NCBI RefSeq assembly: GCF_004570385.1
Contig: NZ_SPQL01000009.1
Span: forward strand, 143,689-207,688
DNA: 64,000 nucleotides
DNA from: Blastococcus sp. CT_GayMR19
GTDB lineage: Bacteria > Actinomycetota > Actinomycetes > Mycobacteriales > Geodermatophilaceae
Direction: 5' to 3'
The notes under the pieces were generated by a model. The model saw only the letters and a program-made list of their open reading frames with translations. It did no database searches and had not been told where the DNA came from. This document shows positions 1-10,487 of the stretch, piece by piece. Positions within the stretch are counted from its first letter, which is position 1. Each line of letters begins with the position of its first letter. The translations under genes were made by a program, and so were the position numbers.

Positions 1-291
1 GACGGCGACGGCGAGGGGCCGTCCGGCCGCCTGGGGCCAGACCTGCCGGCGGCGGGCCATCCACAGGCCGACGACGAGGAGCACGGTGCCGATCACGACC
101 AGCGTGTGCCCGGGCACCCACATCTCGTCGGCGGTCATCGTCGCCAGCTCCTCGCGCATCGAACCCGAAGCGTCGGAGTCGGGGTGCATGGGGCCGCCGG
201 CGAGCAGCGTGGCTCCGGACGCGAGCAGGGCCAACCGCCAGCCCTGCGGCCGGCGAGGAGCGGGGGTCTGGGTGTTCGGGGAGGTCGTCAT
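1..291 (-). CDS. Membrane protein, N-terminal part (cut by window start)
   Basis: The reading frame starts at ATG 291 and runs off the left edge, so only 97 residues are visible. It begins with a polar, Pro-rich stretch, then a hydrophobic segment (about residues 18-33), a short Asp/Ser/Met-rich loop with acidic residues, and a second strongly hydrophobic helix (about residues 67-84) followed by an arginine cluster, consistent with a positive-inside multi-pass membrane protein. I do not recognise the family. It is transcribed divergently from the kinase gene across a 393-base gap. Confidence 0.6.
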   Translation of the reverse strand, partial: MTTSPNTQTPAPRRPQGWRLALLASGATLLAGGPMHPDSDASGSMREELATMTADEMWVPGHTLVVIGTVLLVVGLWMARRRQVWPQAAGRPLAVAV

Positions 292-684
292 GGCCGCAAC
301 GCTGGCGGCAGGGACTTGCAACCTGCTGGACGACCTCTGGACTCCGGGCGCAAGGCGCCGCATGTCGGCGCGGCCCGTGGCCAGCGCCCGGTCGGCGCTC
401 GTGAACCGCTGAGACCGGCACGGCCGACTATCAGGAACATGACAACCTCCACCCACGCAGGAGCGTCGGGGTCCACTCGGGTGACCTGGACAGCGCGTAC
501 GCCCCGAGGCCCGCGTCCGGGAGCCCCCGGTTCGGTGCCGACGGTTGGCACCGGACGCGCGCGGTGGGGAGGCGGCGGGCGGTCTGCGCATCCCTCACCA
601 AGGTGGCGAGGGTCGACACCTCGTGAGGCCGTCGATCACCCCTGCAGTGACTGTTCCGGCCTCTCGCCGGAGGCGACCCTGATC
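292..684. other. Intergenic region between divergent genes
   Basis: This 393-base stretch separates the left-edge membrane protein gene from the kinase gene. The kinase frame is open upstream of the chosen start (back to about 106), but that upstream part overlaps the divergent gene and encodes Arg/Pro/Gly-rich sequence typical of a shadow frame. The only structure I see is a segment near 472-501 that resembles one near 3432-3461, just past the kinase stop. Confidence 0.5.
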
Positions 685-3399
685 GTGACGGATCCCCCGG
701 ACACCCAGAGGTTCCACGTGCCCAGAGCATCCACTTCGGTGACCACGTACGAACCGGGCAGCGCGATCGCTGACTACCGGATCGATTCCCTGATCGGCCG
801 CGGCGGCATGGCGGTCGTGTACCGCGCGGAGGACATGCGCCTCGGCCGCAAGGTCGCGTTGAAGCTGCTCACGCCGGACCTCGCCGACAGCGAGCAGTTC
901 CGGCTGCGCTTCATCCAGGAATCCCGGATGGCCGCCTCGCTGGACCACCCGAACATCGTGCCGATCTACGAGGCCGGCGAGGCCGACGGGCAGCTGTACA
1001 TCGCGATGCGGTACGTGGCCGGCCCCGACCTGAAGGGCCTGCTGGCCGACCAGGGTGGCCAGCTGCCACTGGACTGGGCGGTCGGGTTGTTCGGCCAGAT
1101 CGGGGATGCGCTGGACTCCGCCCACCGCGCCGGGCTGGTCCACCGCGACGTGAAGCCGGCGAACATCCTGATCGCCGAGAGCCAGGAGCGGCCGGATGCC
1201 GTTCGCGACTCCCACGTCTACCTCACGGACTTCGGCCTCACCAAGCGCACGTCCGAGCTGTCGGCCGGGCTGACCAGCGCCGGGCACTTCCTCGGCACGG
1301 TCGACTACGTCTCGCCCGAGCAGATCCAGGGCAAGCCGGTGGGGCCGGGAGCGGACATCTACGCGCTGGGCTGCGTCCTCTACGAGTGCCTGACCGGGTT
1401 GCCGCCCTTCCGGCGGGACGATGACGCCGCGCTGCTGTGGGCGCACCTGGTCGGGACGCCGCCGCCCATCGCCGAGATCCGTCCCGAGGTTCCCGTGGCG
1501 GTCAGCGCCGTGGTGGCGCGGGCGATGGCGAAGGACCCGGCGGACCGGTACCAGTCGTGCGAGGAGCTCGTGAGCGAGCTCGAGGCGGCCCTCGACGTGC
1601 CGGTGCCGATGACCACCCCTGGTGGCGGCTGGACCCCGGACATCGGAGCGGCCACGCACGGCGCCGACGCGACGTCGGACAGCCCCCTTTCGGACGGCGG
1701 GACCGTCGCCGCGGACAAGTCCGGCGGAGGTCTCCACGCGTCCGGGCCGATCGCGGGCCTCCCGGCCCCGGCAGACGCCCCGTACGAGACCGCACAGTCG
1801 GCGGACCACCGACCCGTCCTCCGGATGGACCCCGGGTCCGAGCCCGGCTGCGTCGGCGAGCAGCGCGAGCCTGTGGCGGGTACGGCGCCGCTCTCGGTCG
1901 AGGGCGACCGTCCGCCCGTCGTTGCTGCCGCCTCCGCGACCCCCTCCGTGCCGACCGAGGGTCCGCGGCCGAGCGCTTCGAAGCGACGTCGTCCGGCCGT
2001 GCGGCTCGTCGTCGTCGGCCTGCTCGCCCTCGTACTGGGAGCGGATGCGGCGGGGGCCAGTCGGCTCGACCCGGTCGGCGCCACATCCGTCGTGGCAGAA
2101 CGCGCAGACTCCGCCGGCGGTGACCCCTTCGCCCCGCCGCCCGTTGGCGCGGCATCCGAGTCGGCACCCCCGGCCGACGGTGGATCAACGCCGGACACCG
2201 AGGGTGGTGCACCGACGGAGGACGTTCCGGGTCCTGGAGACACCATGGGTATCTACGGCGGTACCGGTGCCGATGCATGCAGCGCGTCGTCCCTGGCCAC
2301 GTTCTTCGACACCCATCCGGACCGGGCAGCGGCCTGGGCGCGTGCCCAGGGAATCCACCCGAGCGACATCCGGTCGTTCCTGAGGTCGCTCACTCCCGTC
2401 GTCCTCAGCACCGACACGGCCGTCACCAACCACGGCTTCCGGGACGGCCGGGCGAATGCCTACCAGGCAGTTCTGCAAGCCGGGACCGCTGTGCTGGTGG
2501 ACGAGGACGGCGTACCCCGCGTCCGTTGCGCCTGCGGCAACCCGCTCGACGGGCCCTCGGCGCGCCGGCAGGTCCGCTACACAGGACAAGCGTGGCCCGA
2601 GCTGGGGAGTCGACCCGTGGCGGTCGAGGCCGCTCCGGTGGAGGACCCGGCGAATGCGGGGTCGGGCGGGGAGCCGACCTCGGACGGGTCCGCCGGATCG
2701 AGGGAGGAGCCGGCCACGGACGGGTCCGACGCGTCGGGCGACGCGGCGGCTGTGGACGGGTCCGCTGGGACCGGCGGCCAGCCGGCCACCGACGGGTCCG
2801 CCGGGTCGGGGGAGGTGACGATCGCGGACGGGGTCGCCGGAACGGGCGACGCGGCGGCTGCCGACGGGTCCGCCGGGACCGGCGAGGCGACGGCCACCGA
2901 CCGGTCGGCCGGTTCGGGCGACACTGCGAATGCGGACAGGTCTGCGTCCGCGGGAACGGGGGAGGAGCCGGCCACCGACGGGTCCGCCGGTTCGGGCGAC
3001 ACGGCGGCTGCGGACGGCTCCGCCGGATCGGGTGAGGTGCCGGCCCCCGACGGGTCCGCCGGTTCGGGCGACACAGCGGCTGCGGACGGGTCCGCCGGGT
3101 CGGGGGACGTGCCGGCCCCCGACGGATCTGCCGGCTCGGGGCAGGTGCCGGCCACGGACGGGTCCGCCGCGTCGGGCGACGCGGCTGCGGCCGGGGCCAC
3201 CGGGTCGGGGGACGTGCCGGCCCCCGAGGGGTCAGCCGGTTCGGGTGACACGGCGGCGACGGACGGGTCCGAGGGTTCGGGGGAGCTGCCGACCGCGGAC
3301 GGGTCCGCGGGCTCGGGCGAGGTGCCGACCACGGACGCGTCCACCGGCACCGGCGAGGAGCCGGCCACGGACGGGTCCGCGGAGTCGGGTGACAGGTGA
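685..3399 (+). CDS. Receptor-type Ser/Thr protein kinase with DUF6777-like sensor and repeat tail
   Basis: A 904-residue PknB-type kinase. The catalytic domain spans about residues 31-290: glycine loop GRGGMA (about 38-44), invariant lysine in VALKLL, catalytic loop HRDVKPAN (153-160), DFG, and the activation-segment SPEQ motif. After an acidic/Pro-rich linker comes one membrane helix (about 440-458). The outer part carries a domain (about 525-640) with the Cys-containing motif VRCACGNPL, resembling DUF6777. The tail (about 660-904) is a Gly/Ser/Asp/Ala repeat. GTG 685 is chosen because CGGAGG lies 11 bases upstream and the conserved domain begins 30 residues later. The expected role is phosphorylation of cytoplasmic targets in response to an envelope signal; ligand and targets are unknown. 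Confidence 0.9.
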   Translation: MTDPPDTQRFHVPRASTSVTTYEPGSAIADYRIDSLIGRGGMAVVYRAEDMRLGRKVALKLLTPDLADSEQFRLRFIQESRMAASLDHPNIVPIYEAGEADGQLYIAMRYVAGPDLKGLLADQGGQLPLDWAVGLFGQIGDALDSAHRAGLVHRDVKPANILIAESQERPDAVRDSHVYLTDFGLTKRTSELSAGLTSAGHFLGTVDYVSPEQIQGKPVGPGADIYALGCVLYECLTGLPPFRRDDDAALLWAHLVGTPPPIAEIRPEVPVAVSAVVARAMAKDPADRYQSCEELVSELEAALDVPVPMTTPGGGWTPDIGAATHGADATSDSPLSDGGTVAADKSGGGLHASGPIAGLPAPADAPYETAQSADHRPVLRMDPGSEPGCVGEQREPVAGTAPLSVEGDRPPVVAAASATPSVPTEGPRPSASKRRRPAVRLVVVGLLALVLGADAAGASRLDPVGATSVVAERADSAGGDPFAPPPVGAASESAPPADGGSTPDTEGGAPTEDVPGPGDTMGIYGGTGADACSASSLATFFDTHPDRAAAWARAQGIHPSDIRSFLRSLTPVVLSTDTAVTNHGFRDGRANAYQAVLQAGTAVLVDEDGVPRVRCACGNPLDGPSARRQVRYTGQAWPELGSRPVAVEAAPVEDPANAGSGGEPTSDGSAGSREEPATDGSDASGDAAAVDGSAGTGGQPATDGSAGSGEVTIADGVAGTGDAAAADGSAGTGEATATDRSAGSGDTANADRSASAGTGEEPATDGSAGSGDTAAADGSAGSGEVPAPDGSAGSGDTAAADGSAGSGDVPAPDGSAGSGQVPATDGSAASGDAAAAGATGSGDVPAPEGSAGSGDTAATDGSEGSGELPTADGSAGSGEVPTTDASTGTGEEPATDGSAESGDR
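2680..3396 (+). repeat. Degenerate 36-bp tandem repeat encoding kinase tail
   Basis: The 3' end of the kinase gene is a coding tandem repeat with a 12-residue unit, for example DGSAGSGEVPAP alternating with DGSAGSGDTAAA. The register is clean from about 2977 to the stop codon and looser upstream. The two unit types alternate in places, which suggests growth by duplication of a 72-bp double unit. The product is acidic, Gly/Ser-rich and probably disordered. Confidence 0.85.
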
Positions 3400-3495
3400 C
3401 CCCGGCTGAGACCAGATCTCTGCCGCAGGCACCTCAACTCACGTGACTTGGACGGCGCACACCGCCGGTCACTACGCCCACAATGCCTGCCTGAC

Positions 3496-4593
3496 CTAGG
3501 AGCCGGCCAGCCACGCCAGCAGGCGGCCCCGCGACCAGCAGCGACCGATGGCCTGGCTGTGCAGAGCCGACCGGTCGAGCACCGCGAGGCCGATGATGCT
3601 GTGGCCGGCGGCGCGGCGATCGCCGAGTGTCGGTATCGCCGGCGCGACGCCGACCCCCTCCACTGACACCCACGCCACCGCCCGGCCGTCCGCCGCTTCG
3701 TCGAGGCGGTGCAGGAAGCGCAGGCGGCTCTCGAGCGGGAGGGCTGACAGCGCCCACGTCGTGGTGACGACTGGCAGGGCGTCCGCCGGCACACGGGCGA
3801 CGGCGTCGGCCAGGACCTCGAGGGGGTCACCCCGCAGCAGCAGCGGAGGGGCGGTTGCCACCAACGCCATCTCCGCGTCGAGCCCCGCCATCCGCTCCGG
3901 CTGATCGGGCCACAGGCAGGCGCGTAGCCAGCGGGCGTCGTCCGCGTCGGTCACGTCGACCGGATCGGGGTCGACGCCGACCCGGGCGACGACGTCGGGC
4001 ATCGCCGCTATCGGGATGGGTCGGTCTCCCACGATCGAGGACGACAGCTGCACGGGAGAGGACGGGTCGCCCAGCGACGGTCCGTTGCTGTACGTGATCC
4101 CGACGCGATCGACATGGAGATTGAGCCCGGAAGAACAGCCCACGTCGACCAGCCCGACCGCATGCGCGCCCACCCGGCGCGCCGCCTCGGCAATGGCCGG
4201 GTACAGCACGGCGCAGCGTCCGGCCTCGAACGTCCGCGTCCGCCGGCGCACGGCGATGGCCACGACCTCGTCGGTCATCCGCACGAGCGTGTCGATCGCC
4301 GCGCCGGCGGCAGCGTCGCCGTCGGCGGCGGCATAGGCCGCGGCAAGCGCTGGGGCGCGGCCGGCGAGGGCGAGGTCGTGCAGCGCGGCGAGGATCACCG
4401 GAGGGGGCCGCTTGCGCGCCGGTGCCGCCTCGATGGCGCGCAGCGCCTCGTCCGACTCGCTCAGGGCGACGGCGACGCGCTGGTACAGCGGCGATGCTCC
4501 GGCGGCGTCGACCTCACCGAAGGTCCGGTACGCCTGAGCCAGCGTGCGGGCCCTCCCCACCGGCACGGCGCCTCCTGCGGCCGGCTCTGGCAT
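3496..4593 (-). CDS. DUF2332 family protein
   Basis: A 365-residue protein matching the DUF2332 family common in actinobacteria. A glycine motif DVGCSSGLNL (about 150-159) resembles S-adenosylmethionine-binding motif I, and the C-terminal third includes VVTTTWALSALP and a late beta/alpha pattern, so a methyltransferase-like Rossmann fold is possible. No function is established to my knowledge. The start at ATG 4593 has no Shine-Dalgarno, but GACACT lies six bases upstream, as for several other probable leaderless genes here. It is convergent with the kinase gene. Confidence 0.85.
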   Translation of the reverse strand: MPEPAAGGAVPVGRARTLAQAYRTFGEVDAAGASPLYQRVAVALSESDEALRAIEAAPARKRPPPVILAALHDLALAGRAPALAAAYAAADGDAAAGAAIDTLVRMTDEVVAIAVRRRTRTFEAGRCAVLYPAIAEAARRVGAHAVGLVDVGCSSGLNLHVDRVGITYSNGPSLGDPSSPVQLSSSIVGDRPIPIAAMPDVVARVGVDPDPVDVTDADDARWLRACLWPDQPERMAGLDAEMALVATAPPLLLRGDPLEVLADAVARVPADALPVVTTTWALSALPLESRLRFLHRLDEAADGRAVAWVSVEGVGVAPAIPTLGDRRAAGHSIIGLAVLDRSALHSQAIGRCWSRGRLLAWLAGS

Positions 4594-4671
4594 CCCGCCA
4601 GTGTCCCGCCATGGGAGCGACGACCCCCGGCCGGGCCCGAGGCCGACTACCGGACCAGGGCGCCACCGTGC

Positions 4672-4875
4672 TCACAGCTCGACGGCGGCGCCGCAGATGC
4701 CGCAGATCTCGAGCTGCCGACGCCCCCACCGGGCTACCGGCACGAAGAACACCGTGAACTGCCGGAACTGCCGCACCCTCGCCCACTGCGAGGTGTTGCC
4801 GCAGCGCGGGCAGGCACGGACCGCCCCGGGACCCAGGTCCTCGTGCTTGGTGCCGAAGCCGAAGAGAAGGAACAC
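4672..4875 (-). CDS. Small zinc-ribbon protein
   Basis: A 67-residue protein starting at GTG 4875 with FLLFGFG. It carries two CxxC pairs (CPRC and CGIC) about 40 residues apart, separated by a stretch rich in aromatic residues and Arg, the arrangement of zinc-ribbon proteins whose N-terminus inserts in or lies on the membrane. Such small proteins are common in actinobacteria and of unknown role. A longer in-frame upstream extension exists but its composition looks non-coding, so the short form is preferred. Confidence 0.7.
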   Translation of the reverse strand: MFLLFGFGTKHEDLGPGAVRACPRCGNTSQWARVRQFRQFTVFFVPVARWGRRQLEICGICGAAVEL

Positions 4876-5008
4876 GCCGCCAGCGTAGGTGGCCGACCGA
4901 TCGCCGTCCGCCGTCGAATCGGGTCTCAAGGACTGCTCCCGACTGGCCGATTCCCATGGTGGAGCGCTCGAACGGGCGATCCCGGGACCGGGAGCTTCCG
5001 GACGCTGA

Positions 5009-6919
<1,911 letters not shown>

Positions 6920-6923
6920 GGGC

Positions 6924-7700
6924 ATGGGCATCCTCGAGGGCAAGAAGATCCTGGTCACGGGCGTGCTGACCGAGGCGTCCATCGCCTACGCCACGGCGCG
7001 CATCGCGCAGGAGCAGGGCGCCACGGTGGTGCTGTCCAACTTCGGGCGGACCCTGTCGCTGTGCCGGCGGGTCGCCAAGCGGCTGCCCCAGGAGGCGGCT
7101 GTCATCGAGCTCGACGTCACGAACACCGAGCACCTGTCGACGCTGGCCGACCGGCTCCGGGAGGAGCTCGGCGCCGACGCCACCCTCGACGGCGTCGTCC
7201 ACTCCATCGGCTTCGCGCCGCAGGAGGCGATGGGGGAGGGCTTCCCCGAGGTCGCCTGGGAGCACGCCGCGACGGCGTTCCACGTCTCCGCCTGGTCCTA
7301 CGCCTCGCTGGCCCAGGCCTGCCGGCCGATGCTGGCCAATCCGTCCTCGATCGTCGGGCTCACCTTCGACGCCACCGTCGCCTGGCCGGTCTACGGGTGG
7401 ATGGGTGCCGCGAAGGCGGCGCTGGAGTCCACCTCCCGCTACCTCGCGCGGGAGCTGGGGTCGGAAGGCGTGCGGTCCAACCTCGTCGCGGCGGGCCCGC
7501 TGCGCAGCATGGCCATGAAGGCCATCCCCGGCAGCAACCAGTTCGAGGAGGCCTGGGAGTCCCGTGCGCCGCTGGGCTGGTCGGTCACCGACACCGAGCC
7601 GTCGGGCAAGGCCGTCGTCGCCCTGCTGTCGGACTGGTTCCCCGCCACGACCGGCGAGATCATCCACGTCGACGGAGGCTTCCACGCCGTCGGCGTGTGA
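6924..7700 (+). CDS. fabI: Enoyl-ACP reductase (InhA/FabI type)
   Basis: A 258-residue NADH-dependent enoyl-ACP reductase performing the last reduction of the FAS-II cycle. The divergent nucleotide loop TGVLTEASIA (12-21) is typical of FabI/InhA, not of classical SDRs. The active-site pair is Tyr 157 and Lys 164, and Ser 94 sits in HSIGFAP where InhA has its NADH-site serine. The ATG start is four bases after the fabG stop, so the two genes are probably cotranscribed and translationally coupled. Confidence 0.95.
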   Translation: MGILEGKKILVTGVLTEASIAYATARIAQEQGATVVLSNFGRTLSLCRRVAKRLPQEAAVIELDVTNTEHLSTLADRLREELGADATLDGVVHSIGFAPQEAMGEGFPEVAWEHAATAFHVSAWSYASLAQACRPMLANPSSIVGLTFDATVAWPVYGWMGAAKAALESTSRYLARELGSEGVRSNLVAAGPLRSMAMKAIPGSNQFEEAWESRAPLGWSVTDTEPSGKAVVALLSDWFPATTGEIIHVDGGFHAVGV

Positions 7701-7715
7701 CGTCCCCCGAATGAT

Positions 7716-7744
7716 CGTCGGTGGATGAACTGCATCCGCCGACG
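7716..7744 (+). terminator. Hairpin between fabI and hemH
   Basis: A 12-bp stem (7716-7727 with 7733-7744, one T-G wobble) encloses a five-base loop. No T run follows, so it may be a weak terminator, an attenuator or an RNA-stability element that lowers ferrochelatase expression relative to fabG-fabI. Confidence 0.55.
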
Positions 7745-7765
7745 CCGTGAGAGAGAAGAACAGTC

Positions 7766-8887
7766 GTGCCCCGCGCCACCGACGTCGAGATCACACCCGC
7801 AGGTCAGCGACCCGACGAGGACTCGTCCCTCGCCGTCCGGAACAACGGGGGAGTGCCGCCGTCCACCGACCCGGCACCGGCCGGACGGCGCGAGGCGCTG
7901 CTGGTGCTCTCCTTCGGCGGTCCCGAGGGGCACGAGGACGTGATGCCGTTCCTCGAGAACGTGACCCGGGGTCGCGGCATCCCGCGCGAGCGGCTGCTGG
8001 ACGTCGCCGAGCACTACCACCACTTCGGCGGCGTCAGCCCGATCAACGAGCAGAACAAGGCCCTGATCGCGGCGGTCGAGCAGGACCTCGCCGCGGCCGG
8101 CGTCGACCTGCCCGTCTACTGGGGCAACCGCAACTGGGCGCCCTACGTCGAGGACGTCTGGCGCCAGATGTATGACGACGGCGTCGAGCACGTCTACGTC
8201 TTCGCCACGTCCGCCTACGCCTCGTTCTCCGGGTGCCGGCAGTACCACGAGGACATCGCACGGGCCCGCGCCGTGTCCGGGGGCGGCCCCACCGCCGAGA
8301 AGCTCCCGCACTACTTCGACACCCCGGGCTTCATCCAGGCCAACGCCGACGCGCTGGCCGCGGCCCTGGCCTCGCTGCCCGAGGGCCTGCGGGACACCGC
8401 CCGCCTGGTCGCGACGGCGCACAGCATCCCCGACGCGATGGCCGCCGTCGCCGGACCGGACGGCGGGGCCTACCAGGCCGAACTGCTGGCTGCCGCGGAC
8501 CGCATCGTGGCCGAGGTCGCCCCGGGCCGGCCGTTCGACCTGGTGTGGCAGAGCCGCAGCGGCCCGCCGTCCGTGCCGTGGCTGGAGCCCGACGTCAACG
8601 ACCACCTCCGGGCCCTGGCCAAGGACGGCGAGACGGCGGTCGTGCTCTTCCCGGTGGGCTTCATCAGCGACCACCTCGAGGTGATCTGGGACCTCGACAA
8701 CGAGGCGAGGGAGACCGCCGAGGAGGTCGGACTGGCGTTCGCGCGGGCCGCCACCGCCGGCACCCACCCCGCGTTCGTCAGCACGGTGCGGGAACTGCTG
8801 GAGGAGCGCCGCGCCGGCGGGCTGCCCCGCCTGGGCACCAACTGCCCTGCCGCGTGTTGTTTCGTGGGTCGCCCGAGCCGAACGTGA
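7766..8887 (+). CDS. hemH: Ferrochelatase (coproporphyrin type)
   Basis: A 373-residue ferrochelatase that inserts Fe2+ into a porphyrin. In actinobacteria this is the coproporphyrin-III branch, before decarboxylation by HemQ. LLVLSFGGPEG starts the conserved fold at about residue 45. Four cysteines, one at 157 (FSGC) and three in CPAACC at 360-365, suit the [2Fe-2S] cluster of actinobacterial ferrochelatases. The first 40 residues are a poorly conserved extension. The GTG start is weakly supported by AGAGAAGAA upstream. A dispersed repeat begins directly after the stop. Confidence 0.93.
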   Translation: MPRATDVEITPAGQRPDEDSSLAVRNNGGVPPSTDPAPAGRREALLVLSFGGPEGHEDVMPFLENVTRGRGIPRERLLDVAEHYHHFGGVSPINEQNKALIAAVEQDLAAAGVDLPVYWGNRNWAPYVEDVWRQMYDDGVEHVYVFATSAYASFSGCRQYHEDIARARAVSGGGPTAEKLPHYFDTPGFIQANADALAAALASLPEGLRDTARLVATAHSIPDAMAAVAGPDGGAYQAELLAAADRIVAEVAPGRPFDLVWQSRSGPPSVPWLEPDVNDHLRALAKDGETAVVLFPVGFISDHLEVIWDLDNEARETAEEVGLAFARAATAGTHPAFVSTVRELLEERRAGGLPRLGTNCPAACCFVGRPSRT

Positions 8888-8893
8888 CGCCTG

Positions 8894-8994
8894 GTCACGC
8901 CGAGTGGGGCCCGGAGGGTCCCGCGCAGGCGTGACGCAGCGGCTCCGCGGCGCCGGGGGACGGCTCGTGGCCGCGGCGTCGTCCGGAGGACGAC
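8894..8994 (-). repeat. Dispersed ~100-bp repeat, copy A
   Basis: Read on the minus strand, this 101-bp element opens with a hairpin (7-bp arms GTCGTCC/GGACGAC around TCC) and ends in a block containing CCCTCCGGGCCCCACTCG. It aligns over its whole length with the copy at 25848-25949 in the opposite orientation. It fills almost the entire gap between hemH and the broken hemerythrin gene. Confidence 0.8.
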
Positions 8995-8998
8995 GGTG

Positions 8999-9634
8999 TC
9001 ATCGCCACATCGGGGCGATGCCGCGGTTGTAGCGGCGGCCGAACACCTTCGCGAGCACGGTGACGACCGGCGCCGGGATCAGCGTGCGCAGGAAGGCCCG
9101 GTGCTCGTCGCTCATCCCGTCGGTGAGCCAGGCGAAGAACGGGCCGGCCACGCCCGGCGGCTGCCGGCTCAGCTTCTTCTCCACCGCCTTCCACTCGGGT
9201 GTCTCGGTGTGCGGGTGGAGCTGCGGCTCGAGTTCGGACTCCTCGTGGAGCAGGTGCCGCTCCACGACGGCCTGCGTCCGGACGACGCTCTCGCGCGCGG
9301 CCGCCGCGTCGGCGCCGGAACCGCTGCTCGCCAGCGCGGTCATCGCGGCGCCGGTCTCCGACAGGGCCTCGGCCATCGCGTGGTGCTCGGACTCCATCTC
9401 GTGCAGCAGGTCCTACGCGACCCCGACCTTGGCCAGCATCGGCCAGATGTGGGTGTCCTCGCCCTCGTGGTGGTGGGTCAGCTCCCTGCGGAGGTTCACG
9501 TACGCGCGGTCGAGGTCACGGGCGCGGGCGGTGTCGCCGTCGCGGAACGACTGCAGCGCGCCCGAGAGACGGTCCAGGTCGCGCCGCACGGCAGCGTGGA
9601 TCAGCCGGTTCATCGTCAGCTGCGGCTCGGTCAT
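8999..9634 (-). pseudogene. Hemerythrin HHE-domain gene interrupted by an in-frame TAG
   Basis: One frame of 211 sense positions runs from ATG 9634 to the stop at 8999-9001, but TAG at 9413-9415 splits it after 73 codons. The N-terminal part has the first HHE helices (LTHHHEGEDTHIWP). The part after the stop continues without frame change (DLLHEMESEHHAM, then RHLLHEESELEP and a C-terminal region). Di-iron ligands are therefore divided between the two pieces. A single C-to-T change of CAG, or G-to-T of GAG, explains the stop. Intact homologues bind a di-iron centre and sense or store O2 or NO. TACGGT seven bases before the ATG suggests leaderless transcription. Sequencing error is the main alternative. 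Confidence 0.85.
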
Positions 9635-9660
9635 GCCGGCGACCGTAGCCAGGGGAGGCC

Positions 9661-10395
9661 CTAGCGCGGAACGGTGTTGAACGCGGCGGTCACGGCGTCG
9701 CGGACGGCGTCGGCCAGCGGGCGCAGGGCGGAGTCGCGGGCGGCGGCCTGGGCGTGGTTGACCGCCGCGCCGGGCGCGTCGGCCATCGCCAGGTCGAGGA
9801 CGGCGGCCAGCCGCTGCGCCCGGCCGAGCACCGACAGCGCCAGCGGGTCGTGGTCGTGAGGGAGCCCCGGCGCGGTCGCTTTCGACAGGCCGGCCAGCAG
9901 CCCCGGGACCTCCGGGTTCCAGCGGGCCACGTCGAGCCCGGCGAGGGTGCGGGCGGCGCCGGTGACCGCGAGGTCGAGGGCGCCCGAGACCGCGCGCAGC
10001 GTGCCCTCGACCGGCGGTGGAACAGGTTCCGCGCCGTCGAGCGGGAACGCCGTCCAGGCGACCGCCTCCGGCCCCCCGGCTTCCGGCACCAGGGTCAGCC
10101 GGCTGCCCACCGCGGCCTGTCCCGCCTCCAGCGCCAACGGGGCCAGGCCCGGTAGCCGTGGCAGACCGCGGACGTCGCCGGGCACCGGGAGGACGAGCCG
10201 GAACCGGCGCTCCCCGAGGCCGCGCAGGGTGGTCAGGGCCCGGCCCAGCGGCACCGCCCGGTCGGTGTCCGGCAGCCCGGCCACGGTGTGCACGCGGTCG
10301 CCGAGCAGGGCGTCGAGTGCCTCGTCGTAGGACGTGCGACCGCCCAGCCAGGCCGTCGTCCAGGCCGCGAACCGGCCGGCGGGGAAGTCGTGCAC
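9661..10395 (-). CDS. Conserved hypothetical protein
   Basis: A 244-residue soluble protein, Ala/Leu/Pro-rich, with no signal peptide, membrane helix or catalytic motif that I recognise. Conserved-looking blocks are FRLVLPVPGDVRGLP in the middle and NHAQAAARDSALRPL near the C-terminus. The GTG start at 10395 lies six bases after TAGCCT, so translation is probably leaderless. It is divergent from nfeD and follows the hemerythrin gene's position on the same strand. Function unknown. Confidence 0.75.
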   Translation of the reverse strand: MHDFPAGRFAAWTTAWLGGRTSYDEALDALLGDRVHTVAGLPDTDRAVPLGRALTTLRGLGERRFRLVLPVPGDVRGLPRLPGLAPLALEAGQAAVGSRLTLVPEAGGPEAVAWTAFPLDGAEPVPPPVEGTLRAVSGALDLAVTGAARTLAGLDVARWNPEVPGLLAGLSKATAPGLPHDHDPLALSVLGRAQRLAAVLDLAMADAPGAAVNHAQAAARDSALRPLADAVRDAVTAAFNTVPR

Positions 10396-10487
10396 CCCGC
10401 GAGGCTACGACGGCGTCCGGGGGAGTTCCGGAAACCTGTGATCAAAAGGCAATCCCGATCGGCGTGACGTTCTGCGACACTCCGGGC

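Noticed and set aside
106..684. Upstream extension of the kinase frame
   Set aside because: The added residues are Arg/Gly/Pro-rich, overlap the divergent membrane gene and precede a good Shine-Dalgarno and GTG at 685.
2577..3830. Minus-strand frame of 417 codons with regular Pro/Ser/Ala repeats opposite the kinase tail
   Set aside because: The periodicity is the mirror of the 36-bp coding repeat of the kinase; no ribosome site or domain supports expression.
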